A DNA stretch of 7,852 nt from Armatimonadota bacterium (GTDB taxonomy: Bacteria; Armatimonadota; Hebobacteria; Hebobacterales; WVXJ01), in assembly GCA_011773575.1 (NCBI GenBank), contig WVXJ01000033.1, positions 2,435 through 10,286 on the forward strand, written 5' to 3'. Below the pieces are notes generated by a model, which was given only the letters and a program-made list of their open reading frames with translations, was not told the origin of the DNA and made no database searches. The stretch's first letter is position 1. Each line of letters begins with the position of its first letter. Position numbers and translations under genes: made by a program. Of this stretch, positions 1-6,604 are shown piece by piece.

Positions 1-299
1 ACCCGCTCTTTGCCAGCGGCGGGAATGGTCGGGTTACCGAGCTCGTCCTGCGAGCAGTCGATCGTCTGTGTCGGGCCGTAGTAGATCCGCTTACCGGCCT
101 GATCGTACGCGCGACAACTGGAGCTGGCTTCGATGTACATGGACGGCGTAGCAGTCTCGGTAAGCACCGCGCCTTCCTTGACGCCCAGCAACCCGATATC
201 GATCGCGAGATTCCACAGCGCGTTCTCGGCATCGTCGAACCACTCGTCGACGTCGGCCTCGGTAACCAGCTGTCCGAAATACGTGTTTTTTCTGTCCAT
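1..299 (-). CDS. N-terminus of a tail structural protein, continuing past left edge
   Basis: An open frame starts at the ATG at 297-299 and runs off the left edge, with 99 codons visible. The protein begins MDRKNTYFGQLVTEADVDEW, then has WNLAIDIGLLGVKEGAVLTE (29-48), MYIEASSSCRAYDQAGKRIY (54-73) and QTIDCSQDELGNPTIPAAGK (78-97). The pattern 'conserved MDR-N---GQLV start, then a beta domain with A-Y---G-R-' is one I associate with phage tail or fibre-base proteins encoded just after gpI-type genes; that recognition is moderate. The strong GAGGTGAGG site ends 5 bases before the ATG. It lies 20 bases after the gpI-type stop, the longest gap in the window. By analogy with P2 (gene H after I) it could be a fibre or fibre adaptor, but too little is present to decide. 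Confidence 0.78.
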   Translation of the reverse strand, partial: MDRKNTYFGQLVTEADVDEWFDDAENALWNLAIDIGLLGVKEGAVLTETATPSMYIEASSSCRAYDQAGKRIYYGPTQTIDCSQDELGNPTIPAAGKER

Positions 300-304
300 G
301 ATAT

Positions 305-313
305 CCTCACCTC
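305..313 (-). promoter_or_regulatory. Shine-Dalgarno (GAGGTGAGG) for the leftmost gene
   Basis: Two overlapping GAGG elements on the minus strand lie in the 20-base gap after the gpI-type gene. The nearer one ends 5 bases before the ATG at 299. This gene therefore has an independent strong ribosome site rather than depending on coupling. Confidence 0.8.
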
Positions 314-319
314 ACGAGA

Positions 320-1714
320 CTACGGCGCCTCGTGCAGCAGAGTATTTTTCCCAAGCTCGCTATACCCAAGCCGCCAGTGATCCACGAACTCGGGATCGCC
401 TGGCTCAACGATCCTGTAGTGCGTGTGTGCCGGCTTCATGTACTCTATGATCTTCTCCAACTGCAACCGTTCCTCGTCCGTGAGCACGCGCTCAACGATG
501 ACCAGGAACGTGTACAGCGCCTTGTCGTCGCCAGGTCCGAGGACCGTGCTGTATCCCAGCTTGTCGTAGCCCAGCTTCCACGCCTCGACGTTGAACTCGG
601 TGATCTCGGTGATCTCGATCCCAAGGAAGAACCGGACCACGTTGATCAGCCCTTCGCCAGTGCCCTTCTGTTTGTACACGTCTGGCAGCACGGCGATCAG
701 CTTGCGCTTGCGATTCAGCGACAGGTCGAAGCGAAACGGGTTGCCCATCTCGGCTAGCATGGCGTCAACGTATGGCTCGGGTGCGCGGTCCGGGTCCCAC
801 CAGTAGACGGTTCGATCGCTATCCCAAAGCATAAGGTCGGTGAGGTCTTGCCGCACCGAGGTTAGGCGCTCAAGGTCGCCGTGCACGTCGGTGCGCCTGT
901 CCTCGTCCGACAGCTGGTTCCACAGGTCAAAGCGTCGCCGCGGTGGCCAGTCGGGTGGCACCCATGAGCTGAAGGTCGCCGTGCGGGCCGTAGTCACCAG
1001 GAGGTTGGCGTTGCTGCTGTCGTCGGCAATGTCGCCGCAAACGCCGCGGTACGTCTTCCAGAACGTGAGCACGATATCCGTAGTTACGTCGAACTCGGTC
1101 GCGCTGTGTTGCTCCACGGTTACCGCGGTGACGCTCACGCCAGCCTGACGATCGTGCTCGGGGACAAACTCAAACGAGTAGTTGGCCGGGTTTAGTGCGT
1201 CGTTCGTGCCGGTCGCGCTACTGGCCTGCATCGCCTCGGAGAAGGTGAACCGGACGATATCGGCGAACAGCGCCTTGCAGCTCACTAGCTGCGGGTTGAT
1301 CACGTCCTCGGTCGTGAACGTGTACGTGTAATCAACCGAGTAGGTGCTACCGCTGGTCAGCGAGGTAACGTTGACCTCAACCTCGGTCTCCGAATCGAAG
1401 TCGGTCGTGGGGTCTACTACGACGCGTAGGTCGTGACCACCCAGCACGGTCTCGGCCGAAGCGGGCCCGTCAAACCCAGGCTTGAACTTGGGCGAGCCGT
1501 TGCCTTCGTACGCAAGCGTCCCGTCGATCCAGACCTCGGTCTTGAGCGGGTCTACCGTCTCGGCGCTGGTAGAGAATAGCTCGACAGTGATCGTGGTATC
1601 GACCGGCGCGTCAACCGAGTCCTCTTCGGGTACCGTGTTGACGACGTATAGCCCGACACCGGAAGCCGTAGCGACCGCGTCGATATAGCCAGCCGGTAGC
1701 TCTACAAAGATCAC
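320..1714 (-). CDS. gpI / TIGR02242-type tail protein with N-terminal Ig-like domains
   Basis: A 464-aa fusion. The C-terminal part (about 255-440) is a phage tail protein I / TIGR02242-type domain: RFDLWNQLSDEDRR (261-274), NRKRKLIAVLPDVYKQKGTG (334-353), LINVVRFFLGIEI (356-368), YTFLVIVERVLTDEERLQLE (401-420) and KIIEYMKPAHTHYRIVEP (421-438), the last being a very typical ending. In P2, gpI lies at the baseplate rim where fibres attach. Residues about 25-135 and 139-250 look like two Ig-like beta domains of the SbsA/Big type (YTFTTED at 131-137; IVRFTFSEAM at 153-162; ALNPANYSF at 173-181). P2 gpI is under 200 aa, so the N-terminus is extra. The GTG start is supported by GGAGG 7 bases upstream and by the GTGA overlap. 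A motif W(K/R)LGY--LG--T-L occurs at 379 and 447. Confidence 0.88.
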   Translation of the reverse strand: MIFVELPAGYIDAVATASGVGLYVVNTVPEEDSVDAPVDTTITVELFSTSAETVDPLKTEVWIDGTLAYEGNGSPKFKPGFDGPASAETVLGGHDLRVVVDPTTDFDSETEVEVNVTSLTSGSTYSVDYTYTFTTEDVINPQLVSCKALFADIVRFTFSEAMQASSATGTNDALNPANYSFEFVPEHDRQAGVSVTAVTVEQHSATEFDVTTDIVLTFWKTYRGVCGDIADDSSNANLLVTTARTATFSSWVPPDWPPRRRFDLWNQLSDEDRRTDVHGDLERLTSVRQDLTDLMLWDSDRTVYWWDPDRAPEPYVDAMLAEMGNPFRFDLSLNRKRKLIAVLPDVYKQKGTGEGLINVVRFFLGIEITEITEFNVEAWKLGYDKLGYSTVLGPGDDKALYTFLVIVERVLTDEERLQLEKIIEYMKPAHTHYRIVEPGDPEFVDHWRLGYSELGKNTLLHEAP

Positions 1715-2406
1715 GCGACGGCCTCCATATAGAACCGCACCGTCACCAGCCCGACCAGGTCGTATACGTTGACCGTGCGCGTAACGTACCGCACGGATTC
1801 ACCGGCATCTGGCTGCAACGTAAACTCAACGGTACCGTCGACCTCGCATACCAGCTTGAACGTGATGTGCTCGCCGTTGTACGTAGCCACGTTAAACCCC
1901 AGCTTCGATACCGCCGTCCCGCTTACGATGTCTATCTCCGACGAGGTGCCGGTCGTGGCGCTGGTCAACCGTAGCTGGCCGTTGTCACTGGATGCTACGG
2001 CACCGGTCAACGTAGCGTTGAACCGATCAACCGCCTCGTCCAGCGTCTGATCGTCCGCCGTGAAAGTAATCGTCTGGTTGCTGCCCCCGTCGATCGCCAG
2101 CACAAACTGCTCACCGCCAATGAAGCCAGTTGGGTACGTGATACCAAGCCCGCGGATCGTTGCCGCCGTCTCGGCCTCGGTCTGTCGCATGCCAATCGCG
2201 AAGTCGAGCAGGGTCACGTCGGTAACGTGCACCTCTTGCGTGACGCCGGCCACCGCGCCGATCTCCAGGTACTCGTAGACGCCAGGTACGTCTGAGCCGA
2301 TCGCGTACACCCAGTCGCCATCGACCGGCGTATAGTTGATCGGCTGAATCCGCCCGGCCGTGAAGCCGGAGCCGGACAGAAGGGTTGGCGTCTCGCCCGC
2401 GGCCAT
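1711..2406 (-). CDS. Tail structural protein with flagellar-hook-like beta domain
   Basis: A 231-aa protein without a family name I can give securely. Residues about 99-171 follow the pattern seen in flagellar hook-associated proteins and some phage tail proteins: FVLAIDGGSNQTITF (101-115), TLDEAVDRFNATLTGAVASS (121-140), then GQLRLTSATTGTSSEIDIV (143-161) and VSKLGF (166-171). This is the 'sleevv--IN-----v-As---g-L-Lts---G--s-i-i--------LGF' signature. The N-terminal 90 residues and the C-terminal 60 (YNGEHITFKL, VEFTLQPDAGESVRYVTRTV) look beta-rich. The ATG overlaps the previous TAA by one base, and only a distant GAGG (11 bases) is present, so translation is probably coupled. Its TGA overlaps the GTG start of the gpI-type gene (GTGA). 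A surface-exposed baseplate or fibre-connector part is plausible but unproven. Confidence 0.72.
   Translation of the reverse strand: MAAGETPTLLSGSGFTAGRIQPINYTPVDGDWVYAIGSDVPGVYEYLEIGAVAGVTQEVHVTDVTLLDFAIGMRQTEAETAATIRGLGITYPTGFIGGEQFVLAIDGGSNQTITFTADDQTLDEAVDRFNATLTGAVASSDNGQLRLTSATTGTSSEIDIVSGTAVSKLGFNVATYNGEHITFKLVCEVDGTVEFTLQPDAGESVRYVTRTVNVYDLVGLVTVRFYMEAVA
1722..1726 (-). promoter_or_regulatory. Shine-Dalgarno supporting the GTG start of the gpI-type gene
   Basis: GGAGG on the minus strand, 7 bases before the GTG at 1714, inside the end of the hook-like gene. It decides in favour of GTG over any later ATG and is consistent with the GTGA stop-start overlap. Confidence 0.8.
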
Positions 2407-3104
2407 TACGTGGTCTGCCTCGCAACCTGTACGTGGTCGACGAACGCGGTGCGACCGATCGCGCCGGTGTAGAACGCAAAGCCGGCGTAGCCGCCATTAA
2501 ACGGCGTGCTGCCGCTCTGCACCCCGTTCTGATCGTCGATGTACTCGCTCATACCGGCGATCGGCTGCCAGTCTGGCGCGGTCACCGGATCGGTCGCCAA
2601 GTCCGCGTTCTCGAATAGCTGGATATGCGTATCACCCCAGCCCTGTGCGATGATGTCCAGCCGGAAGTGATACCACGTGTTGCGGTTGTAGGTTCCGTTG
2701 GACGTTCGCAGGATCCCCGAGCTGGTAGTCAGGATCCCGTCGCTGGGTGAGCCCTTGATCAGCACGAGGTGCGCTGCGTCCTCGTCTTCGGTGAACCCGA
2801 GTAGGTACCCGTCGGCCGTGACGTTCTTGTCCTCCATGGCGCCGTAGAGCATGATCGCGTAGTCGTCTGCCGTAGTCCCACGCTTCACTGCTCCGCGTAC
2901 CGACACGCCCTTGCCAGACGCGATCGGGTAGAAGTTGCTCTGGTTGTTCGACAGAGCAACCACGCCCGCGTTGTTGCTCACGGAGCGAAACCCGAATGCG
3001 AAGATGTCGCCGCCGTTTGGTGTACCGTACGCCGTAGACACGCCGCGCAGCACGTCGGACGTGCCAAGGCTACCGGTGTGAAGTGACCAATCTGCATCGG
3101 ACAT
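2406..3104 (-). CDS. Second LamG-like tail structural protein
   Basis: A 232-aa protein that looks like a single concanavalin-A/LamG-type beta sandwich. Seen: GDIFAFGFRS (32-41), VSVRGAVKRGTTADDYAIML (67-86), a hydrophobic strand YLLGF (100-104), NTWYHFRLDII (142-152), HIQLFENADLATDP (160-173) and the closing GGYAGFAFYTGAIGRTAFVD (204-223) with HVQVAR. NTWYHFRLD matches GTWYHFELN of the upstream protein, so the two may be diverged relatives. GGAG sits 7 bases before the ATG, at the very end of the preceding gene, and the preceding TAG is 4 bases from this ATG. The TAA stop shares one base with the next ATG (TAATG). No catalytic residues are evident. A role as baseplate decoration or glycan binding is inferred from fold and context only. 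Confidence 0.75.
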   Translation of the reverse strand: MSDADWSLHTGSLGTSDVLRGVSTAYGTPNGGDIFAFGFRSVSNNAGVVALSNNQSNFYPIASGKGVSVRGAVKRGTTADDYAIMLYGAMEDKNVTADGYLLGFTEDEDAAHLVLIKGSPSDGILTTSSGILRTSNGTYNRNTWYHFRLDIIAQGWGDTHIQLFENADLATDPVTAPDWQPIAGMSEYIDDQNGVQSGSTPFNGGYAGFAFYTGAIGRTAFVDHVQVARQTT

Positions 3105-3108
3105 TGCG

Positions 3109-4620
3109 CTACTCCAAAGCCGGCCAGTGCCGCGTTGCTGTCGGCGTGCCGGAGGTTAGTGATTCGGTATACGCCCGTACCGCCTGGTATCCCTCGGTCA
3201 AGTCTACCGTTGCAGACGGCGACGTAACAACGGACCGATCAACCCAGGTACCAGAGCCCTTGGACTGCGTCTGTATCTTGACCACGCCGGAAAACGCCGT
3301 AGCGTCGAACTGGATCCTGGCACCAAGGGTTGGGCTCATGCGTTGCTCTACGCCGGCCTTGGGTAGCCCGGAGGTCGGGATATCCAGATCAAGCTCGGAC
3401 GCGTCGAAGTCCTCTACCTGATCTACGCCGCCCTGGATCTCAAAGTCTGCCTCGGATAGGATCCCGGGTGTGAACGCAGCGATCGGGCTGTCGTTGTCCC
3501 ATTCCTCGTTGAAGTCCTCGCGGTCCTCCGGCGTACCGGTATCGAATAGCGCGAGGCTCACGTCGCTTGGGCTGAACGCGGTGATCGGGCTGTCGTTGTC
3601 CCACTCGTCCTCGAAATCTTCCCAGTCCTCCGGTGTACCGGTGTCGAACTCGGCGTACTCGGACGCAGTAGGCCACTCGTCCAGCACGACCTCGTTATCC
3701 CAGCCACCCTCGAACGCCTCGCGGTTGAGCAGGTTGAAGACCGCCTGCTCGATATCACCGTCGGCAAGCGCCGCCAGGAGGTCTTGGTTACCGTCGTAGC
3801 CGTACTCGAACGACTCGATGAACAGAAATGGCGCTCCGAAGTCGGCTAGCGCCCACGACCCGGAGGCCAGGTAGAGCTGCCACCCGTCCGGCTGTGCAAC
3901 AGTATCGCCGTCAGCCGCCTCGAATGAGCCGTTCTCCAGCGCCTTGGGCGTCATATCGAACGCAGCGGTGGGCGGCGTAAACGTCGTCGTGTGCTGGACC
4001 GCGTCGAATACCGCGACCTCATCAATCACGTAGTTTTGCGTTGCCGATCCGGATTCGCTTGTGCCAACGCCTAGGTAATCACACGTACCGGTACGCGTGC
4101 CGGTGCCGGCGTGGGTAGAGCCCAGCTGCGTACCGTCGATAAAGACGCGCGTCTCGCCTGTCGTCACGTCGTAGTTCAACTCGAAGTGGTACCAGGTCCC
4201 GGAGGACGGCGACCACGAAGCGCTGACCGAAGAGATCACCGCGCCCGCCGACGAGTTGACGTACGCCTGAACGAACCCACTCGCTGTATGCCAGATTGAT
4301 ACCCGGTTCTGAAAGCCGCCGCTGTCCGTGGCAAAGACGAAATACTGCTGAGTGGACGGGTTGCCCGAATAGGCCGGTTTGACCCAGAACGAGATCGCGC
4401 CGGTCTGTACCAGCGCGGTTAGAAACGAGGCGCCCTCGTATTCCACGTACTCGTTGGCGTTGAGCTCCATACCGGCGTTGAACTTGCCACCCGATATGAT
4501 CGTTGGCGTGCCGGTTGGCGTAGTTGTAGGCGCACCGTCGCGTACGTAGTCGGGCGTAAAGGTCTGCCCGGATTCGTCGTCGTAGTGCGCTCCGAAGAGC
4601 ATGTCGCTAGGCGCTGCCAT
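3109..4620 (-). CDS. LamG-like tail structural protein with acidic 34-aa repeats
   Basis: A 503-aa mosaic protein, probably exposed on the baseplate. Residues about 45-210 look like a LamG/concanavalin-A-type jelly roll: GGKFNAGMEL (44-53), TGAISFWVKP (73-82), GTWYHFELNYD (141-151), TRVFIDGTQLG (157-167) and YVIDEVAVFD (197-206). In other proteins such domains bind glycans or serve as structural spacers. ALENGSFEAADGDTVAQPDGW (227-247) resembles the opening of a carbohydrate-binding beta-sandwich but is not continued. Residues about 268-410 form an acidic repeat array (FDTGTPED at 325 and 359; EWDNDSPI at 339 and 373). The C-terminus (about 415-503) is a small beta-rich domain ending TATRHWPALE. 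The ATG follows the Baseplate_J stop by one base (TAGCATG) with no clear Shine-Dalgarno, so reinitiation is likely. Receptor or fibre attachment is an inference. Confidence 0.8.
   Translation of the reverse strand: MAAPSDMLFGAHYDDESGQTFTPDYVRDGAPTTTPTGTPTIISGGKFNAGMELNANEYVEYEGASFLTALVQTGAISFWVKPAYSGNPSTQQYFVFATDSGGFQNRVSIWHTASGFVQAYVNSSAGAVISSVSASWSPSSGTWYHFELNYDVTTGETRVFIDGTQLGSTHAGTGTRTGTCDYLGVGTSESGSATQNYVIDEVAVFDAVQHTTTFTPPTAAFDMTPKALENGSFEAADGDTVAQPDGWQLYLASGSWALADFGAPFLFIESFEYGYDGNQDLLAALADGDIEQAVFNLLNREAFEGGWDNEVVLDEWPTASEYAEFDTGTPEDWEDFEDEWDNDSPITAFSPSDVSLALFDTGTPEDREDFNEEWDNDSPIAAFTPGILSEADFEIQGGVDQVEDFDASELDLDIPTSGLPKAGVEQRMSPTLGARIQFDATAFSGVVKIQTQSKGSGTWVDRSVVTSPSATVDLTEGYQAVRAYTESLTSGTPTATRHWPALE
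3471..3656 (-). repeat. Two tandem 102-bp direct repeats encoding an acidic 34-aa unit
   Basis: Two in-frame copies lie exactly 102 bases apart inside the LamG-like gene, at about 3471-3547 and 3573-3649. Over the first 70 bases I count 11 differences (about 84% identity), and 21 bases from 3481 are identical to those from 3583. Each encodes FDTGTPED(W/R)EDF followed by (E/N)(D/E)EWDNDSPI(T/A)AF. Weaker protein-level copies flank them: ESFEYGYDGNQ at residues 269-279, EAFEGGWDNE at 301-310 and VEDFDASELD at 402-411. The full array is therefore about five units, covering roughly 3391-3819, with only the central two still similar at DNA level. Confidence 0.9.
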
Positions 4621-4621
4621 G

Positions 4622-6163
4622 CTACACCAGCGGGTTACCAGTCCGCGCGTTGATCAGCGTGATCGTTCCTAGCTTGGGGAACTCGGTTGTTGCAACGGGC
4701 ACGTCATCGAAATAGTCCTGCGTGCCTACCGTCATTTTGAACGAGTCCTCGTCGACCTTGCGTACGCCAGCCGTTGTCTGGACGATCCCGAACATATCGG
4801 ACCAGGCTATGAACGGATCAGGGTCGCCTACCTCGTCCACGTAATTGGCCCCAAAGGTGACCGTATCGGTAGCCACGCCATTGTTGTCCAGCGCTGCGAA
4901 GAAGTCGCCGTAGGCCGCCCTGATAGCGGCGTCAACCGTCGCAGCGTTCGCACCCTCGGCAAGCCATAGCCGGTGCGAAAAACTGATCGTCAGGAAGTCG
5001 GCCGCAAGCGCCTCGAACTCGAACGTCAGGGTCGGCGGGTAGTCCGTACGTATCAGTGCCTCGACCGCCGCGATCTGCGCGGCAGTGGGTGTAGTCGGCG
5101 CGTAGTATCCCGAGGCTAGCTGAGTACCGCGAGCGACTAGCCTGAGCTGCCCGTAGTTCTCACGTAGCCCGGCGTCCTGATCGCTGGTAAGCATCAACGC
5201 CCTGGCGATCCCGCTTACTCGTAGCGCGTTGGTCTCGAAGTCGGCCTGGTTGACGGACCGATTGCCAGCCGCGATCGACGCTGGCGCCTGGAGCTTGGCT
5301 TCTTCGATCGTCTCGCCTGCCGAACCTGGCGACGCGGCGGCCGGGTTGGTCACTGAGAAGTAGACCGTGTTGTCCAGCGAGTCTTGCTTGCTGAACTCGG
5401 GCACGGTAAGCGACCCGGCCTCGATATTGATCTGCCCGCCCCACGTCTTGTAGACGACGGTGATCTCGCCTTCCGCAGGTACGCGTCCGTTGCGGTTGTC
5501 CCCGAACCGGATGATCGCGCGATCGTCGCTACTGGTGACAACGATATAGTGCGAGTCCGTCGAGGTAGAATCAAGGAACGACTCGACCTGCGTGAACAAG
5601 CCCTGCGAATCGGTGACGCTAACCACGAACAGAAACGGCGACTGCGGTAGCTCGTATTCTTGATCCGGGCTTTCGTCCGAGTCAAAGTAGTCGGTATGCG
5701 TCAGCGAATTCTCGGCCGTGACGGTACCGGTCAGGTTGCCAGCCAGGATCGTCAGGTCGGACAGGAGCTGAACCCGCGCCGGTTCCGTAGCCGAGTCGGA
5801 CCGTACAATATCACCCACCAAGAAGGTAACGTCGCCAGCGGCCGGCGCGGACAGCGTGAACTGCAGATCGACTTGCGCTGCAGTTGGCCCGGCCATCGTA
5901 TAACCGAGCCGTTTGGTATGACGTCGCACGTTGTCGATACGTGTGGCCGTCAGCAGGAACGCCTCGCGCGAAAGGTTGCCGCGGTAGATATCGACCGTAT
6001 CCCCGATATAGCAGGTCTGCTCCGCGATCATCACGCCGAAGTTGGCGATCTCCCAGTCCTCCCATTCGGGATTGACCGAGCGCGTGAGGTTCTCGATTCG
6101 GTCCTTCAGCCCGTCGAAATCGCGGGCCGTGTAGTCGTTGCTGTTTGGCAGAACCCTGGTCAT
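4622..6163 (-). CDS. Baseplate_J-family wedge protein (gpJ / T4 gp6-like)
   Basis: A 513-aa baseplate wedge protein that would form the ring around the spike with the gp25-like protein. Seen: an N-terminal helical part with YTARDFDGLKDRIENL (11-26) and EWEDWEIANFGVMIAEQTCY (33-52), followed by RHTKRLGYTMAGP (81-93), the usual entry to the first beta domain of Baseplate_J proteins. IIRFGDNRNGRVPAEGEITV (217-236) then YKTWGGQINIEAGSL (238-252) is the hallmark 'FGDG--G--P--G' and 'Y----G---N' region. NRSVNQADFE (301-310) matches the 'R-V---D(Y/F)E' stretch before the C-terminal alpha/beta domain. It is longer than P2 gpJ (about 300 aa) and shorter than T4 gp6 (660 aa). An AGAGGT site lies 9 bases before the ATG, inside the gp25 gene. 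The TAG stop is one base from the next ATG. The C-terminal 50 residues are less conserved-looking. Confidence 0.92.
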   Translation of the reverse strand: MTRVLPNSNDYTARDFDGLKDRIENLTRSVNPEWEDWEIANFGVMIAEQTCYIGDTVDIYRGNLSREAFLLTATRIDNVRRHTKRLGYTMAGPTAAQVDLQFTLSAPAAGDVTFLVGDIVRSDSATEPARVQLLSDLTILAGNLTGTVTAENSLTHTDYFDSDESPDQEYELPQSPFLFVVSVTDSQGLFTQVESFLDSTSTDSHYIVVTSSDDRAIIRFGDNRNGRVPAEGEITVVYKTWGGQINIEAGSLTVPEFSKQDSLDNTVYFSVTNPAAASPGSAGETIEEAKLQAPASIAAGNRSVNQADFETNALRVSGIARALMLTSDQDAGLRENYGQLRLVARGTQLASGYYAPTTPTAAQIAAVEALIRTDYPPTLTFEFEALAADFLTISFSHRLWLAEGANAATVDAAIRAAYGDFFAALDNNGVATDTVTFGANYVDEVGDPDPFIAWSDMFGIVQTTAGVRKVDEDSFKMTVGTQDYFDDVPVATTEFPKLGTITLINARTGNPLV

Positions 6164-6594
6164 CAGAGCGTTACCTCTTGATACGTCGAGGGTAGAGTCC
6201 GACGCACGTTCGGGCTCGGTTGCCCGGACGGCCTAAAGTATACCCTAATCCGTTGGAGCCTACTAGTTTGCGGATCCTTGACGGCCTCGGACTGATCCTG
6301 GAATACGTCGACCCGTGGCTCCCACTTTGCCAGCGCAATCGTCAGGTAGACGATCCCGATATCGCCCCGTAGCCCGGTCGCGTTCGAGTGTCGTAGCAGG
6401 TGAATCCACGACCCGAAATTCTTGCGCCACGGGTACTCACCGGCCAGGCGACCGTTGAAGCCGGCGGCTCTAGTAGAGATCACATGTGCAGCGTTTGAGC
6501 TAAGCAGCGTCTCACCGGTCCCCGATTCGTAGTCGCTCGGCCCGCGTCGTAGCGGCCGGAGCAACCCGCGTCCTGCCTGTGGTGCGTTGGCCAT
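6163..6594 (-). CDS. gp25/gpW-like baseplate wedge protein
   Basis: Baseplate wedge subunit of the T4 gp25 / P2 gpW family (also the sheath-initiator-type component of contractile injection systems). In this family it joins the gpJ-type protein to build the wedge and helps start sheath assembly. The 143 residues carry the family signature: GEYPWRKNFGS at 52-62, matching the family's 'GE-P-R-(D/E)FG(S/C)' region with the key Glu, and ALAKWEPRVDV at 87-97, matching 'AL-(R/K)WEPRV'. The basic N-terminus (residues 8-18, RGLLRPLRRGP) and a Pro/Arg-rich C-terminal tail (121-143) extend it slightly beyond the fold. The start is set by a strong AGGAGG site 4 bases before ATG. The TGA stop shares one base with the ATG of the Baseplate_J gene (TGATG), as expected for partners made in fixed ratio. 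Confidence 0.9.
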   Translation of the reverse strand: MANAPQAGRGLLRPLRRGPSDYESGTGETLLSSNAAHVISTRAAGFNGRLAGEYPWRKNFGSWIHLLRHSNATGLRGDIGIVYLTIALAKWEPRVDVFQDQSEAVKDPQTSRLQRIRVYFRPSGQPSPNVRRTLPSTYQEVTL

Positions 6595-6598
6595 GGTA

Positions 6599-6604
6599 CC
6601 TCCT
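6599..6604 (-). promoter_or_regulatory. Consensus Shine-Dalgarno for the gp25-like gene
   Basis: AGGAGG on the minus strand, 4 bases before the ATG at 6594. It overlaps the TAG stop of the 237-aa gene (TAGGAGG), so the two genes are closely linked in translation. It fixes the gp25 start and is among the strongest ribosome sites in the window. Confidence 0.85.

Noticed and set aside
300..319. Terminator or promoter in the 20-base gap after the gpI-type gene
   Set aside because: It is too short for a hairpin plus T-run and is filled by the GAGGTGAGG ribosome site.
332..757. Plus-strand frame of 141 codons opposite the gpI-type C-terminus
   Set aside because: The minus strand encodes the conserved tail domain here; the frame is a codon-bias shadow.
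3471..3656. CRISPR-like or diversity-generating retroelement variable repeat
   Set aside because: The two 102-bp repeats are in frame, directly adjacent and part of a coding array. There are no short regular repeats with unique spacers, no reverse transcriptase, and no adenine-biased substitution pattern.
5660..6181. Plus-strand open frame (about 173 codons) opposite the Baseplate_J gene
   Set aside because: The minus-strand frame carries clear Baseplate_J motifs over this whole stretch; the antisense frame has none and no ribosome site context.
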